From the NCBI GenBank assembly GCA_028095005.1, contig CM051460.1:157599461-157663460 (forward strand): DNA of 64,000 bases, given 5' to 3'. Both the position numbers and the translations under genes were made by a program. The stretch is from Rhynchospora pubera (Eukaryota > Streptophyta > Magnoliopsida > Poales > Cyperaceae). Below are positions 12,501 through 23,624 of this stretch, in pieces; position 1 is the stretch's first letter, and each line of letters starts with the position of its first letter. Below the pieces are notes generated by a model that had not been told where the DNA came from, ran no database searches, and saw only the letters and a list, made by a program, of their open reading frames with translations.

Positions 12501-12983
12501 TCCCTTCTTGAGAAAAAGGACTTCTTATTCACGGACTAGTCACTTGCAACGCCTAATGTTTGAAAATATAAAGCCCATTGTAATAGCCTGTATTGTCAAT
12601 GGCTCAATGCCAATTGGCTTTTATATTTTTGTTTCACGTCTTATGGAACCCAGAGGCCAGAGTACTAGGGGACTTCGCCTTGTTGTTTGCCACAACTAAT
12701 TTCTTTCTATTTACATGCAATATTTCTGTAAAGTATTCACAATTTTCAGGACTTCTATTTGAATAATATAAGACTTCCAAGAACCTCTCATAATATCCAG
12801 AAAGCTTTAAGAATAAAAGCTCGACAACGTCGCACACTTTATTGCACAAAATCAATGAAATGACATCTATAAAGAGTATGTTCCATACCCATTGTCACTG
12901 ATATAAAAGAAGGTACAATGAATTCAAAAAACCTTTTTACATTGGAATATAAATTATGTTTTAACGTTACATAAAAACTCCAT
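9513..12983. other. AT-rich intergenic stretch, no gene found
   Basis: Scattered short open frames lack splice context, codon bias or recognisable motifs. The segment 10890-11060 weakly resembles 44440-44620 (shared AACACTTG, GAAAAATG and a TTGCAATGGT-like block), suggesting an old dispersed repeat. The end nearest 12984 contains the 3' UTR of the RPC4 gene. Confidence 0.5.
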
Positions 12984-15463
12984 TCACTTGTTTCCAACAT
13001 CCATAGAGCCCAACATGGAATCAACATCTGGGGTCACAATAGCACGCTGTTTGCCAAGCTGCCCAACAACACAACATTGTTTATCCTTAAGATTAACAAC
13101 TGCCACGTCTTGCGTAAATTTACATTTGGACCCTGGATAAACCTACAATTTCAAAAAAAGTGTGTTACAGCGATAACAGGAGCATCAAACTCAAAAGCGC
13201 ATAGCATAGGTAATTTGTTTTTTTTTTAGTTAATAGACTGAGTAGCTATACAATGAATAAGAAAATCCCATTTTTGAAGTTTGATGCTTGATGCATTTAA
13301 GTTTGCTAGGTAATTAGGACTCACATCAAAGAAACTCTCTCCAATCTTCATCTTTACTTTGCCACTTTTATACACGAGTAATTTTCCCATATAGCCTCCT
13401 GGCAATTCACTTAGTTTGCACCCCATTTTTGCACCTCTGGAACTACTGGCCTCTGTTTCAGGCTTAGACAAAGGCAACACTCTTGGCAATTGAAACAACA
13501 TCATTTGTGGGTTGTCACTCTCTAACTGCAATGGTCAATAGATTTGTTAAAAAAAGAGTGAATGGTGGGATCAGTTTAAGTACCCAGGAAAACGAATAAC
13601 CCTAATACTTCCTACTAAAAACATACACATGCCACACACACCTTTTGGAAAAACGAAACACATTTTTCACACATCTGCCTTGTTTCCTCAAGAAAAGTGT
13701 AAAACCACTTTAGTAACGTTGTTTCTGTCTGTATACAAAACTGAGAGTAGGGTTAATTCGGACAACTTCGTCGAAAAGGAAAAACCTAACACATGGTACA
13801 AAAAATATTTCCTACTTTACTCGGGGCATCTAATTTTCCTCTGATGCATGGACATATGGCATTTTGCCAGGGAAGCACATGAACTTATCATATGTTTTAA
13901 ATAGGGGGGAAATGCTTACAGTTAAGCCAAGTTTGTCGGCTGGTTCTAACTCGGTCCCAGCATCCTCTTCCCTCTCAAGGATATCTACAAGGAGAAAACA
14001 AAAATCAAAGAGATGTAAGTAAAAGTAATAAAATTAAAATGTACACTATAGAAATTAAATATTGGTCAAGTACATGGATCGCCTCTGTCTTCTCTCAAGG
14101 GAAGCGTGACGGGATAATTTGAATTCTCATCCTGACAAAAAGAAAATACACTACATTATAAATCATTGAAGCCAGCTTGTACTAGAATAGATAACTACGT
14201 ACTGACATCTAGGCCAGTTGAAATGGCAAAATCCAAAGAAACAACAGTTTATAAATCGGAACACAAACATCTGGAGTACTAATGGAATTATCAATGATAC
14301 CAGAAAACTGGTTACTGGTACTGTAGATCATTGCTTAATATGGCAGATTGTATGAATATCTACTTACCCAAGGAAATTCGTAAGCTTTTTCCTTTTTTTC
14401 CACTATTGAGGATGATGAACCTGAACAAACAAAGAAAAAATAAAATAAGAAAACAGAATAATTTCAAACACCTAAAGTCCTAAACATTGTGTGAAAAGAA
14501 AATTGAACAATCAATCAACAAGATACTAACAAAATGAAGGATCAAAATAATTAAACTATGATGATTTGTAAAGACATCATATCTAATGCATCAACACTGC
14601 AAATTAATAATAGCTTTTTTGTGGATACTTACGAGGAAAAGATCCACCAAAAGTTGAATAAGAGGTTGTTGCTCCAAACGAAACTTGCTCCAATTTAGCT
14701 GAACACCATAAAAGTTAATTACAAGTTAGCTCGAAGTATAACTAGGACCATCTAGGGCTATTTACAAATCTATTTAGTATATAATATACTAATATCCAAC
14801 AATTTCCACATATATCTAAAAAGACTCCTACCATAGAGCATTGCTGCAATGCCACAACTAAAATATTTTGTCACAAAAAAGAACATCTAATTGTAACTTT
14901 GCTTCAATGTGTCAAAACAATTTGTTAATCATACATCAAAGAGTGGGCATTACCTCTCTCCTCTTCCTTTGGCATTCTCTTAATGGAGCCAGCATTGTTC
15001 TGACATATAAAACCCTTATTAGAAAAACTAATTCAATGCTTATTCTCAATCAACAAACAATCTGCCTAGTAGAATAATGGAATAAGAACCTTGGCCACTT
15101 TAATGAGCTGAAGCAAATCTGTGTCAATAGGCTCCTCCTTTATGGTTTTTGGTTCTCTGAAATAATTACAGAACTAAATTTACCATGTAATTAGAAAATA
15201 AGATCTTGAATCAGTCAGACTTTTAAAAAAGGAAAATTTGTTTACTACTTCACATTACATTTTGGGCACCACAGCCTTCTTCTTAGGAGGTTTTTTCGGC
15301 ACAAATTTCATCTGGCACAATAAATTAGAAGTCAGAAATCAGTAAGAGTCCAAGAATTACCTCTTTTACCAAACAGAAAGTCTATCCAATAACAGGAAAA
15401 AAAAATTTAATTAGGGCTGACCTTTTGAATAGATGGGGCTTTGGAATCAGTTTCTTTCTTCAT
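12984..15463 (-). CDS. DNA-directed RNA polymerase III subunit RPC4
   Basis: Structural subunit of nuclear RNA polymerase III, the enzyme for tRNA and 5S rRNA; RPC4 (yeast Rpc53) pairs with RPC5 in a TFIIF-like module. Eleven coding exons on the minus strand join in phase with GT-AG signals: 15463-15422, 15311-15259, 15156-15090, 14999-14954, 14843-14832 (12 bp), 14698-14633, 14420-14368, 14131-14074, 13984-13920, 13525-13325 and 13142-12984; 822 bp, 273 residues. The N-terminus is lysine-rich (KFVPKKPPKKKAVVPK) as in the family. The conserved C-terminal part carries YPVTLPLR, QLPRVLPL, LPGGYMGKLLVYKSGKVKMK, KCKFTQDVAVVN and AIVTPDVDSML, the signature of RPC4. The ATG is the first in the first exon, with a short CT-rich leader above it. 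The length is typical of plant homologues. No defect seen. Confidence 0.93.
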
Positions 15464-15621
15464 CTTCGCAATTTCCTGGGGAGAGAGACAGAGAGAGAGG
15501 AAGAAGGAACTGACCGAGAAAGAAAGGAAGAGCAATGGCGGTCTGAGGGATCGAGGAGAAGCGGTTAGGGTTTTAGTTTCTGTCACTTTTTAATGTGCTT
15601 AAATTAGATCGTAGTTCGTAA
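15464..15621. promoter_or_regulatory. Compact shared upstream region of RPC4 and tRNA-Lys
   Basis: 158 bp separate the RPC4 start codon (minus) from the first base of tRNA-Lys (plus). The RPC4 side is a CT-rich leader on the minus strand (CAGTTCC, TCTCTCTC). No clear TATA box for RPC4 was found. Any Pol II core promoter must lie in this gap or reach into the tRNA gene. Confidence 0.55.
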
Positions 15622-15694
15622 GCCCGTCTAGCTCAGTTGGTAGAGCGCAAGGCTCTTAACCTTGTGGTCGTGGGTTCGAGCCCCACGGTGGGCG
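15622..15694 (+). tRNA. tRNA-Lys (CUU)
   Basis: 73 nt fold as a complete cloverleaf. Acceptor arms GCCCGTC and GGTGGGC pair with one G-U at each of two positions, and the discriminator base is G. A-box TAGCTCAGTTGG and B-box GGTTCGAGCC are canonical. The anticodon loop CTCTTAA gives anticodon CTT, lysine. No intron. TTCTTTTT immediately downstream would terminate Pol III. Confidence 0.97.
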
Positions 15695-15939
15695 CTTCTT
15701 TTTACTTGCGTCTATATTGTTTTTTTCGGGAATTATTAAATGATGAAGAATTTTAACTTTAATTTCTATTATAACAGTAATTATAATTCATTTTGTAGCT
15801 AAATTATAAATTTTATTTCGTTTAAAATTAGTCATCTTTTGAAAGTTAATTTTAAGGCCAAGCTTATTCAGTTAAATAGATTTTTATATAAAGTTCTTCT
15901 TTAGTTCAAGGATGGGAGATTTTGGGCCTTTATACAAGA

Positions 15940-16180
15940 CTAGCAAAAGATGCTTATATGGGCAAATAATAAAACAAAATACTAGACAATTAGACAATAA
16001 AGATATGTTGTTTCAATCTACCAACGATATATATAGATATGTTGTTCAATTTATTTTTTTTTATTAGACAAAAAACTAAAATATATTATTGTTTTATCAA
16101 ACGATTGATATCCAACCACACATAAAATTGGCACAATTATGTGTTTACACCTTAGATCTGTACTTTTATAAGAAGGAGAG
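15940..16180. repeat. Dispersed repeat, copy B (pairs with 2860-3115)
   Basis: Same ordered landmarks as copy A, including AATAAAGATATGTTGTT and AACGATTGATATCCA, in the same orientation and moderately diverged. No ORF. Confidence 0.5.
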
Positions 16181-16499
16181 ATTATTTAATTCAAGTTCTA
16201 TAGTTTACACCATGGACAATATAATCAGTTTCCTTGTTTTTCCTTAAAGTTTTGTTTTGATTGGTGCCAGAATGATTGTATAGCTGGAACAACCATTGCC
16301 ACTTTAGTATCACAAAAAGTTGCAGTTAGCGGTCATTACCAAAGCAATTTTTAAGTTCTAACGGTGTAATAATTTTATGGTTTCATGTCTATGTTAAGCA
16401 AGAAATAATACTAATGCAGTAATTACTCAGCTCTATTGTCGTATGTTGTCACTTGATGCTTATCTGTCCATCATTTTATACTTATTGTTCAATATATAT

Positions 16500-16644
16500 G
16501 GTTGTGTTTGGATGAGCCTACGAATAAAGGAATAGTTTTTTCCTACTTTCAAATTTATTATAAACAATCCAAACTCTTCACAAAATTACACACTTCTCAA
16601 TATTTTTTTTATTCCTCTTATTCTCACACCATCCAAACGGAGCC
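16500..16644. mobile_element. Tourist-like MITE, shortened copy
   Basis: The right end ATCCAAACGGAGCC and the inner block AACAATCCAAACTCTTCACA match the 916-1100 family. The left end (GGTTGTGTTTGGATG) is degenerate, and the element is about 145 bp because of internal loss. Confidence 0.6.
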
Positions 16645-16677
16645 ATATAATAATAATAATTTTATATTTTTATTGCA

Positions 16678-16830
16678 TGTGGTCTAGTAGCTCAGGTGGT
16701 ACTTGCGATAGGCTTGGCGAGCCAACGTAAAAACTCAGCCATATATACAAGAAATGACCAGGGTCGGGATGTCATTTCTAGCCTACCCCAACTTGTTTGG
16801 GATAAAAGACTTAGACTTTAGACTTTTTTT
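16678..16830 (+). mobile_element. SINE-like element with RTE/Au-type tail
   Basis: The left end has a tRNA-like A-box (TAGCTCAGGTGG). The right part, CTAGCCTACCCCAACTTGTT followed by TGGGATAAAAGACTTAGAC, matches the 3' end of the RTE-type LINE at 46820-47523 (minus strand). The Au SINE of angiosperms is known for an AACTTGTTTGGGA tail of this kind. The B-box is degenerate. Boundaries are approximate. Confidence 0.5.
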
Positions 16831-19000
16831 TTAATTTTATATTTTTATTAAAAACTATCCCTGCAACTGTTATGCTCTATTTTATTTTTTCCATCTTATA
16901 TTCAAAAACTGATATCAGTAACTCGTGCGGCGAGAGGCAACTAAAAAAGTAAGAAGTTATAGTGGAAGCCTAAAAGTTATTAATAATCAAACATATATTG
17001 TTTTCAGTTGCATGTTATTTTTTCGGAGCTAATAAAAATCATTCCAAAATTTATCATCACCAAGTGACGCGTTTTTTTCATTTCTGAAAAATCCAATGTA
17101 ACTCATTTTCACATTTTCATTTCTGAAAATTTAATTCAGCGCTCATCTCTCCTCTCCTCCTTTCTGTTTCGCTCCTCCCCCCTTCCATGAACGTCACACT
17201 TACCCCCTATCCCACCCCCTCCCTCCCTAATTGTTCTAGTTCTACGAAAAAACGTTCTATTTAATATAATAACTATTCTAGTTAATACATATAATTGTTC
17301 TAGTTAATATATTAACTATTATAGTTAAATATATAATTGTTCTAGTTAATATATTAACTGTTCTAGTTAATAAATCATCCCCTGCGCAAATGCGAAATTC
17401 TAGCCGACGTGGTGGCCTGAGTTTACAAAATCCCGGACTCATCCCTTCTAAGCCTCTTTGTTTCGCTCCCTTCTCCCTTCTCTCCCCTCTGATTCACTCT
17501 GTCCTCATCTTCTGGTGCTCATTTTTTCATCCCATGGACTTCTGAAAATAAAAAAAAATTATTAACGCATTTTTTAAAAATAGAAAAAAATTAACGCATA
17601 TGTAGGAAGATGATGGAGATGATGAAATAGGGATGACGGAAAGCAATTCAGATTCTTTTTTACTGATTTGAAAATTTTCTTCTTTTGTGTGGTTTGGATC
17701 AGTGCATGACGAGTTTTATGTTACCAAAGAAAGTTCAGAAAGCCAATTAATTCATTTTGCTCATTGCAAAAAATAAATTGCGTGGTTTACAAATTACAAT
17801 TAAATCTATCATGCAACATCATTATTATTCCAGTACTAGGTCGCTGAAAATATATTCATAAAACAAATTCCTGCCATACACAACTGAATATAATTTTTTA
17901 ATTTGATTTTTGACAATAAGAACAATTAATGTATTTACAGAAATATTACTCTATTATATGATTTAAGTTTTTTTTACAAATTTTTGTATTACAATTTACA
18001 AACTTTCTGTCAGAAGTTTCCAGCTCAATATCATTCCATCGTACCGCCACAAGCAACTAGCTAGTATACATTTAATTCTTACATGGGTCCGTGACGACAA
18101 GATACGAATTCCGAAAATTTGTTTACATTGAGCCCAAGAAAAATAATCAATCGGATTGAGTTCGGTGATGTCACAAAAACAACTAATCTACACGTGTCAA
18201 AAGTTTCACTAGAATTTGCAAAATTTTGGACACGCTCAAACAACCAGGGGGAAGCTACATGGAATAAGGAATCCACCTCAAAAAAAAAAATTGATATTAC
18301 ATTTGTTTATAATAAAAAAAAATCCACAAAAAGTTAGGGATCCATTTTAAAAATTTGAAGGATCAGGCTGGACATGTCGTGTTTATTTTGAATTGCATAA
18401 CAATACCTAAAAAATCGCATAAGGACCCAGGTAGCATTTATTCCTAATTAATCGTCTTTTTCCCTCCTACCCAATGAATCTTATTAAGATAAAACTTAAA
18501 ATAGAATGAAATATTTGGATGAAAAATTATTTGTAGCATATATATATAAGCGCGAATCTTGCGCATTACGTGATTCGTCTATATAATATTTTATGAACTT
18601 TAAGACATTATAAATAAAAGCTACCACAAAAGATAAAAAAAATGCAACTCGGATATTATATAAAACTACCACTAAAAATAAGTGTTCAATGAGGTTTCTA
18701 AAGAACTTATTACGTAAAATTATGAAAAAAAATTCATAAAAAATTATTGTACTTTTTTGTTATCTTGATTTTTGAATTATTATCTTGTATATCAAATATA
18801 TTATTTTAGATTTTCTATTATTATTATAATATATATTTGATTTTTCATGACTTTTTTATCTAATATTATTTTAAAATTATTTATTTAAAAATTATTATTA
18901 TACTATATCTATATTAGACGTTACATTATACATATATTTTTAATTAAAAAAAAATTCGCGAAACTTACACAAAATTCTAGCTTCGCAATCGCAAACAACA
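16831..19000. other. Intergenic, AT-rich; includes a TTCTAGTTAATA minisatellite
   Basis: No supported gene. 17225-17372 contains about five imperfect direct repeats of ATTGTTCTAGTTAATATA. CT-rich stretches at 17140-17220 and 17450-17510 flank it. Related TTGTCCTAGTT and GGACAATTAGTAT repeats occur at 30110-30440 and 30720-30900. The remainder is low-complexity AT. Confidence 0.5.
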
Positions 19001-19099
19001 GTCGCTCCTTGCAACAATGTACACCCAATCCTTCCCTAACAAGCAACAACAATAAATGACGGCTCCAATCAAAATTATATCCCCTGACCGCTTTGTAGC

Positions 19100-19170
19100 A
19101 GCGCACACGTCACGTGCTCCTGCCACTTGCAGCCACGTCAACACCAAAAAGACACGTGTAAACCAACATG
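19100..19170 (+). promoter_or_regulatory. Cluster of ACGT / G-box elements
   Basis: Within about 70 bp upstream of the gene at 19297 lie CACGTCACGTG, GCCACGTCAAC and GACACGTGTAA, that is, two CACGTG G-boxes and further ACGT cores. Such clusters are known binding sites for plant bZIP and bHLH factors, including ABRE-binding proteins. Regulation by ABA or light is inferred from motifs only. Confidence 0.5.
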
Positions 19171-19296
19171 CCTCCGAACCGAACCTTTCGCCACCCACAA
19201 AAACCCCAAGACTTACAAAATCAAACACACTTCTTCTGCAACGTACAAATCATTTGGCAGTGTACTACAAAATAACACAGGAGAGATTAATTAGCA

Positions 19297-20019
19297 ATGG
19301 CTTCAATAGTGAGTCATGAACAAGCACCAAGCATGCTAAACCGAATTGATCGTCTAGACGTGATGCTGGGGTACTTGGAACAAATGCATAGTGGCAGGAA
19401 GAGCGGTGCCAGGAGCCCTGCCACGTCGACCAACTCGAGTGGGTTGTTGACAGTCAGTGATCTTAATACAGGGGGTGATTCATCGGCAACGAGTTCACCC
19501 AAAATCTTGTCCAGGCGACGGTGTAGGTCGATGCAGGAGGCGATGGTGGAGATTCAAGAGAAGGGAACCTTGTTTGATCGCATTGAATTCCTCGAGAATC
19601 GCATTCTCAAGGTATTCTTTCTGTAAACATCCTCACAAGTACTTGTCAATGCTCAATTCAACATGATTGGAAATTAATTATGAAACATTAATCTCAATTT
19701 GGTTTGAACAAACTGCTGCAATATGGTGATCTCATGTGTGCGGTGTGCCTACTGAATTTGCAATTCTGTTGCACTGATAGTTCACTGTAAATTGATATAT
19801 ATCTTTTTTGGGTCACTTGTGCAAAAATTGATGCAGTTAGAAGATGAAATAGAGATGGAAAGGAAGGAGAGTGATGGTTGGGGAAGTCCAAAGGCCAGTC
19901 CCAGAGGACTGAAGAGGGAGAGCGACGGTTTGAGAAGCCCGAAGGCCAGTCCGGGCAAAGGTCTGAAGAGGCTGGTGAAGTCCTGTGTCAAGGGAGGCTC
20001 CACCAAAACAAAGGAATAA
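19297..20019 (+). CDS. Small uncharacterised plant protein, two exons
   Basis: Exon 1 is 19297-19611 (ATG in AGCAATGGCTTC, donor CTCAAG/GTATTC). Exon 2 is 19837-20019 (acceptor GATGCAG). They join in phase 0 and encode 165 residues. The N-terminal part has MLNRIDRLDVMLGYLEQM, a heptad-like helix, then a Ser/Thr/Gly-rich linker. A second helical segment follows around MVEIQEKGTLFDRIEFLENR and crosses the splice junction into LEDEIEMERKE. The basic C-terminus has two repeats of a SPKASP motif in a Lys/Arg-rich context and ends near KRLVKSCVKG. It resembles a plant-specific uncharacterised family; no enzymatic motif or signal peptide is seen. Coiled-coil association and phosphorylation at the SP sites are plausible inferences. 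An ACGT-rich promoter lies about 130-200 bp upstream. Confidence 0.82.
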
Positions 20020-20462
20020 CTTCAATTTACCTTTTTGCCTTTGTTTAAGGGTTCAAATAAACGTATATATTGCACAACTTTTTGTTTCATGGATGTTTTA
20101 AGAATTCTGTCTTTTCCGTTCTTTAAATTTTGAGTCATTTTGGAATAAAATTTAGATTCTGGTAATTGGACCTCTGTCTTCACCTTATAACAAGCTGTCT
20201 CTCTGTTTGTTTCTATCCTTCTATGCAGGGAATGCATAAAAATATATGATCAAGTGATCAACTTCCTATGGACTCGGCCATCGTGGATTCTGTACAGTGG
20301 GCCTTGGCCTCTCAACCAAACAAGTCTTGAAGTACTAGGCTTAAACATGTTACATGTATGTACTGCTGGGCTTGAACTGGTCTCCATATACTGTTGCAGT
20401 GTTGCTTCTATTAGAAAATACACCAATTGAATGTTAAGAAGCCCTACTATAGTCCGCATGTG

Positions 20463-20717
20463 TAGGGCTGTAAAATGATTGGGACGATGACGTAAATGAG
20501 CGGTTGTGTCGATCGTTTCGTCCTATGCGATAAAATAATTTTTTATTTTGTTGAAACGATCGAAATTGACGAAATTTTCGTGATTTACACGTGGACGAAA
20601 TCGTTTTATTGTTTCGTTAATCATTTCGTCCAATCAAACGAAATCGTTTTGTTGTTTTGTTAATCTTTTCGTCTGGACGAAACGAAAAACGGTTAAAAAC
20701 TCCCGTTTTCAGCCCTA
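20463..20717. mobile_element. hAT-like MITE (TAGGGCTG ends)
   Basis: Terminal repeats TAGGGCTGTAAAA and GTTTTCAGCCCTA enclose sequence rich in internal inverted motifs (GTTTCGT, GACGAAA, AATCGTTT). The 8-bp flanks CGCATGTG and CGCACGCA match at only five positions, so an eroded hAT duplication is possible but not proven. It lies just past the 3' UTR of the gene at 19297. Confidence 0.6.
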
Positions 20718-23460
20718 CGCACGCACGTGGGAGGTGACGACATGACATCACTGTTACATGAAAAAATAATTTGTTAATTATTTCAGAATCATTCTCTTCA
20801 CAATTATGAATAAAATTAATTATTACCATTCTTACGTAAAATGGTTTTGTTCTTTAATCATATCCAGCCTGTTATCCTTCTAAAATGATTCTCAAGAAAC
20901 AAAGAAGAAAAAGTAGCAATTTGACTAAGTACCCCTTAACAAGCAACAGGGGGAACCCAATCAACCAATCAATCATTCCATGTCTGGACCACGTACCGGT
21001 ACTGCAATTGTCTGTGGATTGAAAATGTACGGTCCATCGTACCCGATCAGTTTCAACAGTAAAAAGTAAATGGATGATAAGAGAAGAAAGCAACTCGGAT
21101 TTTGATGATATGAAACAAGGTGAGCATAGTACAGACGTCCAGTACATACATGCCTTACGTACAGCTGTGAGGAAATAGGGGACCCCTGCCTATTGATTCT
21201 GCATCTCTGCACAAGTACAGACTACAGAGCAGAGCACTAAAAGAAATAAAAAATGAGACATCCAATGAAATATAGGTGTGAGCCATAAGGAAAGAAACAT
21301 GTAAAAAGAGAAAAACAGCTGATACCAACTTCTGTGATTTCAGCGCAGAATCAGCATTATGGGGAAGATGAAGGTGTCAAGGTGTAGGTGTGAGTTGCTC
21401 CGTCACGTCTCTCTTTCGTGAGGTGTCAGTTGTTTCCCATAACTAAAAGTTGTGCCAAAATATGACTATTCTAAAGAGTTGCCCATATCCTGCCCATAAC
21501 TTAGCTGGATTGAAGTCCACTAGTTTCATCCGTTCCAAAAGTACATTTAAGGTAATTGTTTCTTTTTGTATCAATTCGTTGTCCTTTTGGTATGATCAAG
21601 TCGTATTGGATCCGGATATGTCCTCAAACGAGTCACCACACCTCTCGACATTGCTTATTACCACAAGAATTATAAAAGAGGTTAAATGTAGTCTCTGCCC
21701 AACACACACCAAGTACCACGTGGAAATCGAAAATCCAAGCCATACCAGCTGCTCTAAGGCAGCTTTGGCACGTGTTGTCTGATTTAATCGTACAAACCTT
21801 ATTTGAGAAACAAGTGGTACGTTTGGTTAGTTCCGACAAGTTGTTTGGGGCCTTGGGGGCCTATAGAAATAATGGTGATCACAAGGCCAACGTTTAAAAG
21901 CAATATTCTGGTACATTGCTGCATTTAGTTTTGCAGCTCCAAGTGGTACGAACTGGTACGGTGTTATTACAATCCAGCTAAGGTGGGGTGAAACAGATAA
22001 AAATGGTAGAGGGAAGCCTGATTAATAAATTCATAGGAGCGTTTAGTTTGAAGATCTTCATCTAATGCGAAGGATTGGTTCAATACACGCTGGAGACTAT
22101 TTTGGTATTTTGATGGCTATTTTGATGGAGGCTAATTTTGATATATATGTAACAACTAACAACAATGATTTGTACCTTTGAGTGAGGGAAGTTTTTATTT
22201 GAGGGGGTAATAACGATTTCTACGTTTGTCAAAAATGTAAGCTTTGATGAATGGAGAACTAATGGTAAATGTACATGTTTTTTTTTTTTAAAAAAAAATG
22301 GGTGTGTATTACTGTAGTGGTCATGATATTTTTGTACTGACTGGACTTTGGAAATGGCGGTATCTCTGGTAAATAAAATAAATTTATCTGATGTTAGTCC
22401 TGCCTGGCTAGTTGTAGGATCTTGCAGTCAAATATTTCGGCGCTCTAATTCACTGCATCTGCAACTCTATCAGTGGGTTTCCATTGTCATTAAATCTGAT
22501 GCGTTCAAACTCCAAAACCAACAAATCATGATGAATATAATTTACTTATGATATTATTATAGTTTAAGGCTTTAAGCACACACATATGCCATTAAAAGAT
22601 AAGTAAAATTATATCTCAGCCAATTTTTATAAATTATATATGACACCTAATTTGTCTTCATTAATTATTACATGGAACTAAATGGTCATTTCTTTCAATC
22701 CTTTCTATATTAATTATAGCTTTGTGAAAAGGAAAAGGGAAAGGGAAAATCAATATGATAGTGTTCTGGTGGCAGACAAATCAAGTCCCTGATGGCTCCG
22801 CAACAAATATTTTATTGGATTTTGGTTGATTGGACTTTTGAAACTCTCGCTATTGCTGGTGTAGGCTATTGACTACTAAGCAACTTACCAGGTTGCAAAA
22901 CTGCATATTGTAAATTTGTAACTACCCAATAAAAGAGAAAAAAAGGCACGCTCTTTCCGTACCCTCCCTACTCCCTAGTGGTACCGGATGAATCCTTGGA
23001 CACACAACATTCTTTATAGTTTGTGTCGCGAAGAGGCAAGCAGGCAACAGAAGATGCCAATGCTACAGAGATGTATGACAGTAACCTTTTTATTTTTTCA
23101 ACTCAGAGGAAACAACAGTACTCCTAGCAAATCATAAATCACACAATTATATATCAGAAATGTACAAAAGGAATGATAACAACCATACACATAGAAACAC
23201 GTCAAAGGTACACCCACTAGGCACTGGCAAGAGCAGACACTAATAATTGGTCCATACCCCTGCTTTTATCTCTTCTCTGACACACAACACAAGTACACAG
23301 CCAATAACAAACTAATGAACTTTAACTCATTTACTTATTATTTAATTAATACAGTGGTAGTCTAATTAATGATTTGTAGATAGATACACTTGTTAGAGGA
23401 AGAGCAACAATTAATCAGCTCTTATCATCTTAAATTAATTCTCATTCTATTAATATCCTC
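20718..23460. other. Intergenic, no gene found
   Basis: Open frames here (longest 110 codons at 21450-21782) have no family resemblance and no supporting splice pattern. Base composition is ordinary. The part nearest 23600 probably includes 3' UTR of the LOG gene. Confidence 0.5.
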
Positions 23461-23624
23461 TGTGTAGAGAGTCCTTTTGCAAATAGATGTCAATGGCATC
23501 GGCGAGAGAGAAATCTCGGTGAAATTAAAGTTGAAACTTGCCAACGATACTTTCAACACCATAAATACATGTAGAAAGAACTCTAGGCAGAAAAAGATAG
23601 CTACTGAAATAAATTGTCACATTT

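Noticed and set aside
13226..13531. Single-exon 101-codon ORF
   Set aside because: It is exon 10 of RPC4 read through into its intron; GTGAGT after FFD and the next exon VYPGSKC show the true structure.
20463..20717. tRNA or structured RNA gene in the GTTTCGT/GACGAAA-rich segment
   Set aside because: The inverted motifs lie within TAGGGCTG terminal repeats and are explained by a hAT MITE; no Pol III boxes or cloverleaf.
21450..21782. 110-codon ORF as a gene
   Set aside because: No family motif, no promoter or splice context, and codon usage looks random; similar-length frames occur by chance on both strands here.
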